The notes under the pieces: generated by a model | What the model was told of the DNA's origin: nothing | The model's database searches: none | The model's input: the letters and a program-made list of their open reading frames with translations, nothing else | Made by a program: the position numbers and the translations under genes | Assembly: GCA_964648505.1 (NCBI GenBank) | Contig: CAZYMI010000025.1 | Span: 1-22,650, forward strand | Direction: 5' to 3' | DNA length: 22,650 bases | Source: CAZYMI01 sp964648505 | Lineage (GTDB): Bacteria > Pseudomonadota > Alphaproteobacteria > Micavibrionales > Micavibrionaceae | Part shown: piece after piece, positions 1-7,840 of the stretch | How positions within the stretch are numbered: the stretch's first letter is position 1 | Layout of the letters: every line of letters starts with the position of its first letter

Positions 1-113
1 TTTTCAACGTTGCGTGGGTCAAATGCGTTTGGTCCTTGAACTTTAATCTTTTGAAAAATCAATATAACCTTTATAAGGCCCAATATCAGGGACCTCAACA
101 CTATACTGGACAT
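1..113 (-). CDS. N-terminal fragment of a leftward protein, possibly a lipo-like/YiiX-type peptidase family member
   Basis: An open frame reads leftward from an ATG at 113-111 and runs off the window edge, giving about 37 residues. The fragment has a hydrophobic N-terminal stretch (IVLRSLILGLIKVILIF) followed by a charged segment with PNAFDPRNVEK. This arrangement recalls alphaproteobacterial lipo-like/YiiX papain-fold proteins often found beside envelope genes, but the catalytic part lies outside the window, so this is only a guess. The ATG overlaps the start codon of the rightward gene at 112 (shared CATG). No clear ribosome-binding site precedes the leftward ATG. An in-frame TTG about 11 codons further in, preceded by GAGG, is an alternative start. 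Confidence 0.45.
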   Translation of the reverse strand, partial: MSSIVLRSLILGLIKVILIFQKIKVQGPNAFDPRNVE

Positions 114-1425
114 GCTTGAAAAACTAAGGCGCATATCTTGGCTGAAGCCGATCCGTAATGCGGGAACCCTTTCTCTTGGCCGAATGGCACAGGGCGTTTT
201 TTCGGTCATCTATACTGCCCTTGCCGCACGCGGGTTAGGGCTGGAAGATTTTGGCGCGCTTGTTCTCATACATGCTTTTGCACTTGCGGTATCGCAACTG
301 GCGCGGTTTCAATCCTGGCAGGTTTTATTGCGCTATGGGGCGCAGGCGCTTCATGCCGGGGATCATTCTTTTTTGCAGCGTGTCGTGAAATTCAGCGTCT
401 TGCTGGATTGCATTAGTGTTTTGATTGCATTTTTCATAATGTTATTTATAAGTGAACCAGCAGCCCAGCTTTTTGGATTGCCGCCTGACAAAGTTGCGCT
501 GGCCCAGCTTTACGGGTTTTGTGTGGTCTTTATTAATTCAAATGCAACACCAACAGGCATGTTGCGACTTTTAGACCGGTTTGATTTGTTGTCAATACAA
601 ACAGCAATCGAACCCGCCTTTAGGTTATTGGGCGTTATCATTTTATATTTAAGTTCTGCGGGCTTGCACGGTTATTTACTGGTCTGGTTATTAGCAATTA
701 TTTTAGGAAAAGCTTTTTTGAATTTTTTTGCGTGGCGTGCATTTAGGCAGCGCGGTTTGCTTTCAGGATTCACCTCATCGTCTAAAGATATTTTTACACT
801 TGCGCCCGGCGCATGGCGGTTTGCATGGGGTACTAATCTATCATCCAGCTTGGGGCTTGTGAGCACGCAGTTACCAACGCTTGCTGTAGGTAGTTTTTTT
901 GGGCCTTCCGGCGCGGGGTTATTTAAGATAGCGCAACAGCTTGCGAATTCAGTAACAAAAGTAAACAGCAAGCTTTTAGTGCCTGCAATATATGGTGATC
1001 TTGTGCATTTGATTGCTGCACAAAAATGGATGGAAGCGCGCATTATGGTGACGCGCACAGCCTTACTTGTTGGCGTCGCAGCTTTTGCAATTTTTATTAT
1101 TTTATTCTTTCTTGGTAAGCCTGTTATTACATTTTTGGCAGGGCCTGAATTTGTTGGTGCTTATCCAGTTATGCTTTTACTTGCGCTTGCAGGAATTTTT
1201 GATGCGCTGGGCGTGCCACTTGAACCGCTTTTAGTTTCAGCAGGGAAAATTGGCCTCACAACAATTATTCGTTTTGTCTCAGCTTTAATTTATGCATTCT
1301 GTCTTTTGTTTTTGATGCCGCTTTATGGCCTCAATGGTGCAGGGCTGGCCACAATTATTTATGATATTGCGACAGGGCTTTTGTTTGGTGGTGCAGCTTA
1401 TCATTATCTTGTCAGGCGAAAATAA
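112..1425 (+). CDS. Wzx-like polysaccharide flippase (oligosaccharide transporter, MOP superfamily)
   Basis: A 437-residue integral membrane protein of about a dozen hydrophobic helices. These include segments near residues 93-118, 183-200, 317-340 and 350-435, and the last block ends in LYGLNGAGLATIIYDIATG, a typical C-terminal flippase segment. The N-terminal part (RNAGTL then YTALAARGLGLEDFGAL) matches the first helix and loop of Wzx/RfbX-type transporters. The family moves undecaprenyl-linked or similar glycan repeat units across the inner membrane. The gene ends 2 nt before a TagF-like transferase gene, so the two are probably cotranscribed and serve the same surface glycan. The start at 112 has only a weak, distant CAGGGA, but the first conserved residues require a start no later than about codon 14. 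The family is clear; the substrate is unknown. Confidence 0.8.
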   Translation: MLEKLRRISWLKPIRNAGTLSLGRMAQGVFSVIYTALAARGLGLEDFGALVLIHAFALAVSQLARFQSWQVLLRYGAQALHAGDHSFLQRVVKFSVLLDCISVLIAFFIMLFISEPAAQLFGLPPDKVALAQLYGFCVVFINSNATPTGMLRLLDRFDLLSIQTAIEPAFRLLGVIILYLSSAGLHGYLLVWLLAIILGKAFLNFFAWRAFRQRGLLSGFTSSSKDIFTLAPGAWRFAWGTNLSSSLGLVSTQLPTLAVGSFFGPSGAGLFKIAQQLANSVTKVNSKLLVPAIYGDLVHLIAAQKWMEARIMVTRTALLVGVAAFAIFIILFFLGKPVITFLAGPEFVGAYPVMLLLALAGIFDALGVPLEPLLVSAGKIGLTTIIRFVSALIYAFCLLFLMPLYGLNGAGLATIIYDIATGLLFGGAAYHYLVRRK

Positions 1426-1427
1426 CG

Positions 1428-2552
1428 ATGCGCATTGGTTTTTTGCTTAATCATTATACCGACCATCAAGTTTTCCACAGCGTTCCAATTGCTTTTGCTT
1501 TATCAGAAATCTATCGTGATTGCACCGTTCAGATTATGGCCTCTAATCCTGATTTTCTGGATACAGCGCGCAGGCTGGGCAGCAAGTATCCCGGTCATTC
1601 TTGTCAGTTTATTGAGCTTAAAATATCGCCTTTTGCCCGTATGGTTGAAAAGTTTGCAGGTCAATTATTTTTTGTACGCAAGAAATCTACAATTAGATCT
1701 AATATTGATTTTTACAAAAATCTTGATGTGCTTGTGGTGCCCGAAAAAAACTCGCTTACTCTTAAAAAGATTCCCGAGTTAGCCCACCTGAAATTTGTAC
1801 GTATACGCCATGGTGCCGGAGACCGGGAAACGGGTCTTGACCAATCTAATGCCCAGTTTGATTTGGTGCTTGCATCAGGCCAGAAAATGAAAGATCGCTT
1901 AATAAAATCAGGTATTTTACAAGAAGGTCAATGTAAAATTATTGGGTATCCAAAATTTGATCTGGTTACAAGTAATCCCCAGCCAAAGCCCATTTTTGAA
2001 AATGGAAATCCGATAGTTATCTATAATCCTCATTTCAAATCGCGTGAATCGTCTTTTGTGAAATGGGGATATGATGTGCTCGATTTTTTTGTACAAAACA
2101 CCCAGTATAATCTTATATTTGCGCCGCATATTATGTTGTATAAGCGTGGTCTTCAAAACGGGGCGAAACCGCTTGGTCGTTATAAGGGACTTAAAAATAT
2201 ACACCTTGATATAGGCAGCCCGGCAAGCGTAGACATGACTTATACAAGACAAGCTGATATTTATTTAGGTGATGTCAGCAGTCAGGTTTATGAGTTTCTG
2301 CTCGTGCCGCGCCCTTGTATTTTTCTCAATGCGCATGGCGCGTGCTGGCAAGGCAAAGACGTGTTTGCAAACTGGACCTGCGGTCAGGTGCTTGATGAGA
2401 TTAAAAATCTGCCGCAAGCTTTGGTAAATGCGCAAGCTAAACAGGCGGTTTATGGCCCTGTTCAGAAAACCTTGTTTTCTTATACTTTTGACCTTACCGA
2501 AGTGCCATCAGCTACACGAGCAGCCACAGCAATTTATAAGAAATTCAAATAA
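1428..2552 (+). CDS. TagF-like (CDP-glycerol glycerophosphotransferase family) surface-polymer transferase
   Basis: A 374-residue soluble or peripheral protein with a GT-B-like two-domain layout. The C-terminal half carries features of the CDP-glycerol:poly(glycerophosphate) transferase superfamily: PHFKSRESS near residue 201, FAPHIMLYK around H234, and the acceptor or donor motif GDVSSQVYEF at 281-290 (D282, S284, S285, E289), followed by VPRPCIFLN. An RHGAGDR segment at 127-133 resembles the conserved N-terminal histidine loop of the family. No signal peptide is visible, so it should act on the cytoplasmic face, adding a phosphopolyol or sugar to a lipid-linked glycan. It begins 2 nt after the flippase gene, which supports a joint role in capsule or O-polysaccharide assembly. 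Superfamily membership is fairly secure; the transferred group cannot be read from the sequence. Confidence 0.65.
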   Translation: MRIGFLLNHYTDHQVFHSVPIAFALSEIYRDCTVQIMASNPDFLDTARRLGSKYPGHSCQFIELKISPFARMVEKFAGQLFFVRKKSTIRSNIDFYKNLDVLVVPEKNSLTLKKIPELAHLKFVRIRHGAGDRETGLDQSNAQFDLVLASGQKMKDRLIKSGILQEGQCKIIGYPKFDLVTSNPQPKPIFENGNPIVIYNPHFKSRESSFVKWGYDVLDFFVQNTQYNLIFAPHIMLYKRGLQNGAKPLGRYKGLKNIHLDIGSPASVDMTYTRQADIYLGDVSSQVYEFLLVPRPCIFLNAHGACWQGKDVFANWTCGQVLDEIKNLPQALVNAQAKQAVYGPVQKTLFSYTFDLTEVPSATRAATAIYKKFK

Positions 2553-2565
2553 ATACATAATATTA

Positions 2566-2595
2566 TTGACATAATCAGTTGTTGTAGGATATAAA
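2566..2595 (+). promoter_or_regulatory. Sigma70-type promoter before the unknown gene at 2642
   Basis: TTGACA at 2566-2571 (perfect -35) and TATAAA at 2590-2595 (one mismatch from consensus -10) are separated by 18 bases. Transcription would start near 2602, just after the flippase/transferase operon ends at 2552. This argues that the next gene has its own promoter and begins at the ATG at 2642 rather than the TTG at 2603. Confidence 0.65.
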
Positions 2596-2641
2596 AAACA
2601 CCTTGGAGCCAAACACGGCGCCTGAGACAAAAGAAGGCCAG

Positions 2642-3457
2642 ATGGTTCATCGGGAAACAGTCACACTTTTTAAACAGGGGGCATCCTGGCCTGAAAAGGT
2701 TTTTCAGGCTGATGCCCTATGGTCTGAAGTATCAAAACTATTGATGATTTATAAAACGGCCCTGCCATCAACGCTACGCAGGCCGGATGTCAGGCTAGTT
2801 GTTGAAAATATATCAGGCGTTGATATATCGTTTCTTAATCCGGCAAACCACACGAACGGAAAGCCCGAACATATACCTGCTGAAGGCGATCTACGCGCTG
2901 CAATGCTGATGATGAAAGGTGCATCGCTTTCAGATCAATATAAAAAAGCACATGATTTGGTGGTTGAGTTTAATTTGGCAACTGAGGGGATAAGTACAAA
3001 ATTTTTAACAGCGCTTCGTAGCGGTGTTTTACAAAATGAAATTCAAGAAGCTTATGGGCCAGCATCCTTTAGCGATCAGATGGCAAGGCTGGAAGATGTG
3101 ATCTGGGTTGATCATCAGGGGGAAAGCAAACAAATTACACCGCTTTTGGGGCTGCATGCCGCTTTTGGTGCGCGCGCCGCAACACATGAAAATGTTTTTC
3201 TTGTTGATTGCCCGATGTCTGTTGAAGGCACGCAAACAACACCGGAGTCAATTTCAAGTGAAGGTATTTGTGTTGCTGTAACTATTGATCCGCATTCAGG
3301 TGCGCACACAACAAAGCCGATTGCCGTTGATGTTGCGAAAACCTATTACGGAGAATATTTTTATTACATGCCTGTTGCGATTATCACGCCTAATGGCGAA
3401 GTGCGAGAACTGCGTTTGCCTCAAAAGCAGCAGGCCGGTCCTAAAGTTTCTTTGTAA
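2642..3457 (+). CDS. Hypothetical protein, 271 aa, no recognised family
   Basis: I do not recognise this protein. It has no signal peptide, membrane segment or obvious catalytic motif, and looks like a soluble alpha/beta protein. There is a helical block at about residues 25-45, a segment rich in beta strands near the middle, and a tail ending YYGEYFYYMPVAIITPNGEV then basic residues. The start was set at ATG 2642, preceded by AAGAAGG at 2631-2637. An in-frame TTG at 2603 would add 13 residues but sits on the predicted transcription start. It follows the surface-glycan pair but has its own promoter, so a shared function is not implied. It converges on the peroxiredoxin gene 29 nt downstream, with no obvious terminator between them. 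Confidence 0.7.
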   Translation: MVHRETVTLFKQGASWPEKVFQADALWSEVSKLLMIYKTALPSTLRRPDVRLVVENISGVDISFLNPANHTNGKPEHIPAEGDLRAAMLMMKGASLSDQYKKAHDLVVEFNLATEGISTKFLTALRSGVLQNEIQEAYGPASFSDQMARLEDVIWVDHQGESKQITPLLGLHAAFGARAATHENVFLVDCPMSVEGTQTTPESISSEGICVAVTIDPHSGAHTTKPIAVDVAKTYYGEYFYYMPVAIITPNGEVRELRLPQKQQAGPKVSL

Positions 3458-3486
3458 TGACAGGCATGTATCTTTCTTATTAACGG

Positions 3487-4143
3487 TTACGCTACTTTTT
3501 TAAGCGCGGTAATAACCGCAAGCGCATCGGCAGGTTCCATACGTTTGCGGTAATCTACATCCACATCATGGTGAAGAATTGTATGATTCTGGCTGATGAC
3601 ATAGGTTGCGGGCACTGGCAATTCCCAGGTACCTGCCGAGTGCAGTTTTGGTAAATCGTGACCCAGTTCTTTATATAAGGCAGCTAAAGTCGGCGGTAAT
3701 TTAAATAAAATACCAAAAGAACTTGCCGCGCTATTCCGGCCGTCGCTTAACACCGGATACGCAAGTGCATTTTTTTCTTGTGTTGACAGTGACGCATCGG
3801 GCGATTGCGATGAGATGGCCATGAGTTGAACACCTGCATCACGGATCTGAGGCAGTAAACGCTGGTAGGCGCGCAATTCAAGATTACAGTAAGGGCACCA
3901 GCCACCACGATAAAATACTAAAATAACCGGACCTTGTTTTAAGGTTTCATATAAAGATACCAAGCGTCCAGACGCATCAGGAAGAATGAAGTTAGCAACG
4001 GTGTCGCCCGTTTTTAAAGCTTTTGCAAGAAAGTTACTGGCAATCAGTTCCTCATCTGCATCAGCCATGATTTTGGCTTTATCTTTAGGAAATTTCATTA
4101 AAAATTCGTTTTTGAAAGAATTGAGTTCAGCAAGAAGGGTCAT
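3487..4143 (-). CDS. Peroxiredoxin-like protein of the AhpC/TSA (thioredoxin-fold) family
   Basis: A 218-residue cytoplasmic protein. A helical N-terminal extension (residues 1-45) precedes a thioredoxin fold. VILVFYRGGWCPYCNLELRA holds a CPYC pair (C83 and C86) at the place of the peroxidatic cysteine, followed by LMAISSQSPD and YPVLSDGRNSAASSFGI as in AhpC/TSA proteins. Known members reduce hydrogen peroxide or organic peroxides using thiol donors. The start at 4143 is supported by AGGAG seven bases upstream. The gene lies 90 nt downstream of a CxxC-bearing AhpD-like gene on the same strand and is probably cotranscribed with it, a logical peroxidase-reductant pairing. A strong hairpin sits in the gap and could adjust relative expression. 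Family confident, substrate unknown. Confidence 0.85.
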   Translation of the reverse strand: MTLLAELNSFKNEFLMKFPKDKAKIMADADEELIASNFLAKALKTGDTVANFILPDASGRLVSLYETLKQGPVILVFYRGGWCPYCNLELRAYQRLLPQIRDAGVQLMAISSQSPDASLSTQEKNALAYPVLSDGRNSAASSFGILFKLPPTLAALYKELGHDLPKLHSAGTWELPVPATYVISQNHTILHHDVDVDYRKRMEPADALAVITALKKVA

Positions 4144-4187
4144 GTTATGCTCCTGTCGTCATAAGTTTTATTATGCTGCCTTGATAA

Positions 4188-4207
4188 GTTCGCCCATAAG
4201 GGCGAAC
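4188..4207 (-). other. Intercistronic hairpin between the AhpD-like and peroxiredoxin genes
   Basis: GTTCGCCC and GGGCGAAC form a perfect 8-bp stem around an ATAA loop. Neither strand has a run of T after the stem, so it is not a standard intrinsic terminator. In the leftward transcript it lies between the stop of the AhpD-like gene (4234) and the start of the peroxiredoxin (4143). A role in mRNA stability or partial attenuation is an inference. Confidence 0.5.
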
Positions 4208-4233
4208 GAGGAAGAATTTTATAGGGCTTGGTA

Positions 4234-4809
4234 TTAAGCGGCCTTATTTCTTTTTGATGGATGGGTCCAAGCATTAGCTTTCATAAAATCATCCATGGGT
4301 GTTTTTGTGATGTGGTTTGTATAGTTGCTCATCACTTTAAGCGCGATACCTGCGATCACATCAAACACATTGGCTTTGGTGTAGCCGGCAGTAATGAACT
4401 GATCGACATCAGTACCCATTACATTGCCTCGTTCAATCAAAACTTTTCTTGTGAATTCACGTAAGGCTTGAAGTTTTTTGTCAGGAATCGCTGTGCCATC
4501 ACGCAAGGCTTGCAAGATTGCATCATCCATTTTGATCATTTTTGAAAGGGTGGAGTGGCCTGCCATGCAGTAATGGCATTCATGTTCAAAGTTGGCGGTC
4601 ATCAACACAACTTGCTGTTCAACAGGTGTAAAGCTTGTTTGTGATCCAAAAATATCCCAAACCGCAAGATAGCTGTTTAGAGCAGCAGGGGATTCGGCCA
4701 TAAAGCTTTGCAGGTTTGGTACAAAGCTAAAAGCGGCTTTTGCTTTCTCAAGACCTGGTTTTGAAGCGGAAGGGGCGGTTTCAATTGTGTATTGGTTGAA
4801 GTTTGTCAT
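4234..4809 (-). CDS. Carboxymuconolactone decarboxylase (AhpD-like) family protein
   Basis: A 191-residue, all-helical, cytoplasmic protein. The diagnostic AhpD-type active site is present: ECHYCMAGHS gives C78-x-x-C81-x3-H85, with an acidic residue just before it. Known AhpD proteins use this thiol pair to reduce a partner peroxidase; related CMD proteins act on lactones or are uncharacterised. The peroxiredoxin downstream and the divergent LysR gene favour a peroxide role. The start at 4809 is preceded by AGAGGACC. The length and the SFVPNLQSFMAESPAAL segment match the subgroup of peroxidase-related CMD proteins. Whether it actually reduces the neighbouring peroxiredoxin cannot be told from the sequence. 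Confidence 0.85.
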   Translation of the reverse strand: MTNFNQYTIETAPSASKPGLEKAKAAFSFVPNLQSFMAESPAALNSYLAVWDIFGSQTSFTPVEQQVVLMTANFEHECHYCMAGHSTLSKMIKMDDAILQALRDGTAIPDKKLQALREFTRKVLIERGNVMGTDVDQFITAGYTKANVFDVIAGIALKVMSNYTNHITKTPMDDFMKANAWTHPSKRNKAA

Positions 4810-4869
4810 GGTGGTCCTCTGTATTGGGTTAAAAATCGTTTTGGGTTGTTGTTACATTCTTAGTATTTC

Positions 4870-4930
4870 TTATTCTAAGTAATAATATTAGACTTGATTT
4901 TTTACTTATATATATTCTATATTAGAATAT
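4870..4930. promoter_or_regulatory. Palindromic sites in the LysR/AhpD-like divergent region
   Basis: Two inverted repeats lie in the 121-base divergent spacer. TTATT-CTAAGT-AATAA is at 4870-4885. A perfect 19-base palindrome, ATATTCTA-TAT-TAGAATAT, is at 4912-4930 and abuts the LysR start codon. The positions suit operator sites for the LysR protein controlling itself and the leftward operon, as is usual for this family. Binding is inferred. Confidence 0.55.
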
Positions 4931-5860
4931 ATGGATCGTATTCATTTAATGAATGCCTTTGTGCATGTTTGCGAAACTGGCAGTTTTTCCAGCGCGGCTA
5001 AGCTGTTAGGGGTTGGGCAGTCTGTGGTCAGTAAAATGATCAAAGCGCTGGAACTGGAAATGAAAGCCACCTTGTTCACGCGCACAACCCGTAAAATTAC
5101 CCTCACTCAAGAAGGGGTGCGACTATTGCCACATGCCAAGGCGATTGCCGAGCGTTTCCAGATGGCTGAAGAAGATATTCATAGCCGTGAACGCGAACCG
5201 AAAGGGCGTATCCGCGTTTTAACATCAGACGGGACTGGCCGGACCTTATTCATTCATTACTTAAGCCAGTTTCTCAGACGTTACCCGCATATCCAGATTG
5301 ATCATATTATGAATGATAAAATGATTGATCTGGTCGAAAATGATATTGATGTAGCCTTCAGATTGGGTGTTCTGCATGACAGTGCCTATAAAGCAAGAAA
5401 AATAGGGTTGGCACGCCGTGTAACGGTTGTATCGCCTGACTATTTAAAGGATAGGGCTGCGCCCATACATCCAAAAGATCTTACGCACCATAATTGTATT
5501 ATTTTTAGTCAGCTGAATGAATATACAGGGCAACGCTTAAAAAATAGCTGGGTTTATCAAGACGCAAAGGGGGAATCGATTGAAGTTTCGGTATCAGGTA
5601 ATTATACAGCAGATAATACCTCAATTGTGCGAGATGCAGCGCTTAAAGCGATCGGTATTTACCAGGGCCCCAATTATCTTTTTGGGGATGATCTTCAATC
5701 AGGAAGGCTTGTGCAGGTTTTACCGGATTTTGAGATAAGCCCATTTCCAATTCACCTGCTTTATCCACATCGTGATTTTATTCCCTCGCGTTTGAAAATC
5801 TTTATGGATTTCTTTGCCTATGAATTTAGCCTTAACAGCTGGGTTAGTTTTGCAAAATAA
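4931..5860 (+). CDS. LysR-family transcriptional regulator
   Basis: A 309-residue regulator. The N-terminal winged helix-turn-helix spans about residues 1-60 (MNAFVHVCETGSFSSAAKLLG, then VSKMIKALE and LFTRTTRKITLTQEG). It is followed by a linker helix and a periplasmic-binding-protein-like effector domain to the C terminus (RIRVLTSDGTGR, MIDLVENDIDVAFRLG). These are the usual length and order. The start at 4931 is fixed by the conserved N terminus, yet no Shine-Dalgarno sequence precedes it: the upstream bases are the arm of a palindrome. Divergent orientation to the AhpD-like/peroxiredoxin pair suggests it controls them. The inducer cannot be predicted. Confidence 0.92.
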   Translation: MDRIHLMNAFVHVCETGSFSSAAKLLGVGQSVVSKMIKALELEMKATLFTRTTRKITLTQEGVRLLPHAKAIAERFQMAEEDIHSREREPKGRIRVLTSDGTGRTLFIHYLSQFLRRYPHIQIDHIMNDKMIDLVENDIDVAFRLGVLHDSAYKARKIGLARRVTVVSPDYLKDRAAPIHPKDLTHHNCIIFSQLNEYTGQRLKNSWVYQDAKGESIEVSVSGNYTADNTSIVRDAALKAIGIYQGPNYLFGDDLQSGRLVQVLPDFEISPFPIHLLYPHRDFIPSRLKIFMDFFAYEFSLNSWVSFAK

Positions 5861-5935
5861 AGCAATATTTGTACATATTATGCTTTTCTTTCTAAGCTAA
5901 TTTATGCCATAAGCATCAAACACAAAAGAGATCTT

Positions 5936-7795
5936 ATGCTGAGTATATCAAATTTAACCTACCGTATTGGCGCACGAACGATACTTGATGACTGTGCGCT
6001 CAATGTCATGGACGGGTGGCGCGTGGGTGTTGTGGGTTTAAATGGGGCTGGTAAATCGACCCTTTTTAAATTAATCACAGGCGCTTTGCAAGCAGACGGA
6101 GGGGTTATCAGTTTAAGCTCCAATCAACGATTAGGAATGGTTCGTCAGGATATCCCTGAAACTGATGCGCCACTTGTTGATGTTGTTCTGGCTGCTAATG
6201 AAAAAATGGCACAGTTGTGGCGTGACGCTGAAAGCGAAACTGATGCTAATAAAATTGCTGATATTTATCAGGCGCTTTCAGATATGGACGCTTATTCCGC
6301 CCCTGCAAAAGCAGCAACATTATTGACTGGCCTTGGATTCAAAGAATCGCAAATTTATGAACCATTTTCGTCTTTCAGTGGCGGCTGGCAGATGCGGGTT
6401 ATGCTGGCAGCTGTTTTGTTCGTAGAACCTGATTTTTTATTATTGGATGAACCGACAAACCATCTGGATCTTGAAGCGATTATGTGGCTTGAAGCGTATC
6501 TGGTATCGTACCCGCATACCATGATGATTATTTCACATGATCGGGAGTTGTTAAATAAATGCGTTGATCATGTTGCACATGTAGATCGTCAGAAAATTAC
6601 GCTTTACGGTGGGAATTACGATGCGTTTGAACGTGAACTTGCTATGCGTACCGGTCTTCAGCAGAAAATGTATGAGAAGCAACAGGCTGAACGCGCCCAC
6701 ATGCAAGCCTTTATCGATCGTTTTAAAGCAAAGGCCAGCAAGGCCAGTCAGGCGCAAAGCCGTGTTAAAGCGCTTGAGCGTATGGATATTGTTGATGCTG
6801 TGATTGCAGCCCGTTCTATCAAGTTTAACTTTCCTAACCCAGATAAAATTGCTTCTCCGATGATTTCTATTCGTAAGGCTGATATTGGCTATGTCGAAGG
6901 TAACCCTATTTTGCGGCATGTTCATGAGAATATTGATCGTGATGATCGTATTGCCCTTTTAGGTGCAAACGGTAATGGCAAATCAACCTTGATGAAACTG
7001 ATCGCTAATAAGCTGGGCGCAATGGATGGCGAAGTATCGCGGGCCAGTAAGCTCAGGATCGGATATTTCTCGCAGCATCAAACAGATGAATTAGATATTC
7101 ACAGTACGCCATTTGAAGAAATGACGAAACTGATGCGTAAAACTATGCCTGATATTACCGAACCAAAGGTCAGGGCAAAATTAGGGGCTTTTGGATTTTC
7201 GCGTGATTTGGCTGATAATAAAATCAGCGCTCTAAGTGGGGGCGAGAAAGCCCGCTTGCTTTTTGCCTTTATGAGCTTTGATGCTCCGCATCTTTTATTA
7301 CTGGATGAACCGACAAACCACTTGGATATTGATGCGCGTGAAGCTTTGGTTCAAGCCTTGAATGCCTATGAGGGTGCTATTGTTATTGTGAGCCATGATC
7401 CAAATATGGTTGAGCGCGTGGCCGATAGATTATGGTTGATTAAAGACGGTAAATGCACAAATTTTGAAGGTGATCTTGAAGATTATCGTAGCTTTACAAT
7501 TAAAGCACGCCGCGACGAACGAAAAGATGAACGTAAAAATGCATCAGGTAAAAAAGCTGTAGACCACGAGAAAAAAGAATCAAAGCCCCATAAAAATCAG
7601 AATAAAAATATTAATAAAATTGAAAATGAAATTGCACGTTTAACAAAAGAAAAACAAGAAATAGAAGCAGCAATGTTAGCGCCTGATTTTTACGCTCAAG
7701 CCGCCCATGCGGCATCCACTCAAAAGCGATATGACTCTATTTTAAAAGAGCTTAGCGCGTATGAAGAAAACTGGCTAGTTGCACAAGCAGGCTAA
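5936..7795 (+). CDS. yheS: ABC-F family ATPase, YheS-type
   Basis: A 619-residue soluble protein with two ATP-binding cassettes and no membrane domain, which defines the ABC-F group acting on ribosomes. Cassette 1 has Walker A GLNGAGKST (34-42), signature FSGGWQMR (about 147) and Walker B LLLDEPTNHLD (about 169). Cassette 2 has Walker A GANGNGKST (about 343), signature LSGGEKAR (about 432) and a second LLLDEPTNHLD (about 454). The linker between them (QAFIDRFKAKASKASQAQSRVKALERM) is the P-site tRNA-interaction motif region. A charged coiled-coil tail (about 530-619) matches YheS rather than EttA. YheS is thought to help translation of difficult sequences. The subfamily call rests on overall resemblance to E. 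coli YheS. Confidence 0.9.
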   Translation: MLSISNLTYRIGARTILDDCALNVMDGWRVGVVGLNGAGKSTLFKLITGALQADGGVISLSSNQRLGMVRQDIPETDAPLVDVVLAANEKMAQLWRDAESETDANKIADIYQALSDMDAYSAPAKAATLLTGLGFKESQIYEPFSSFSGGWQMRVMLAAVLFVEPDFLLLDEPTNHLDLEAIMWLEAYLVSYPHTMMIISHDRELLNKCVDHVAHVDRQKITLYGGNYDAFERELAMRTGLQQKMYEKQQAERAHMQAFIDRFKAKASKASQAQSRVKALERMDIVDAVIAARSIKFNFPNPDKIASPMISIRKADIGYVEGNPILRHVHENIDRDDRIALLGANGNGKSTLMKLIANKLGAMDGEVSRASKLRIGYFSQHQTDELDIHSTPFEEMTKLMRKTMPDITEPKVRAKLGAFGFSRDLADNKISALSGGEKARLLFAFMSFDAPHLLLLDEPTNHLDIDAREALVQALNAYEGAIVIVSHDPNMVERVADRLWLIKDGKCTNFEGDLEDYRSFTIKARRDERKDERKNASGKKAVDHEKKESKPHKNQNKNINKIENEIARLTKEKQEIEAAMLAPDFYAQAAHAASTQKRYDSILKELSAYEENWLVAQAG

Positions 7796-7809
7796 GTATT
7801 TTTATCCAT

Positions 7810-7833
7810 CAATTAAATCATCATTTTTAATTG
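7810..7833. repeat. Inverted repeat upstream of the DUF429-like gene
   Basis: CAATTAAA (7810-7817) and TTTAATTG (7826-7833) are perfect 8-base inverted arms with an 8-base spacer, ending 7 bases before the next start codon. This may be an operator, or a weak AU-rich hairpin near the ribosome-binding site (GGAATAAT). Confidence 0.35.
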
Positions 7834-7840
7834 GAATAAT

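Noticed and set aside
2603..2641. In-frame TTG start adding 13 residues to the unknown gene at 2642
   Set aside because: It coincides with the predicted transcription start and has no spaced ribosome-binding site, whereas ATG 2642 has AAGAAGG.
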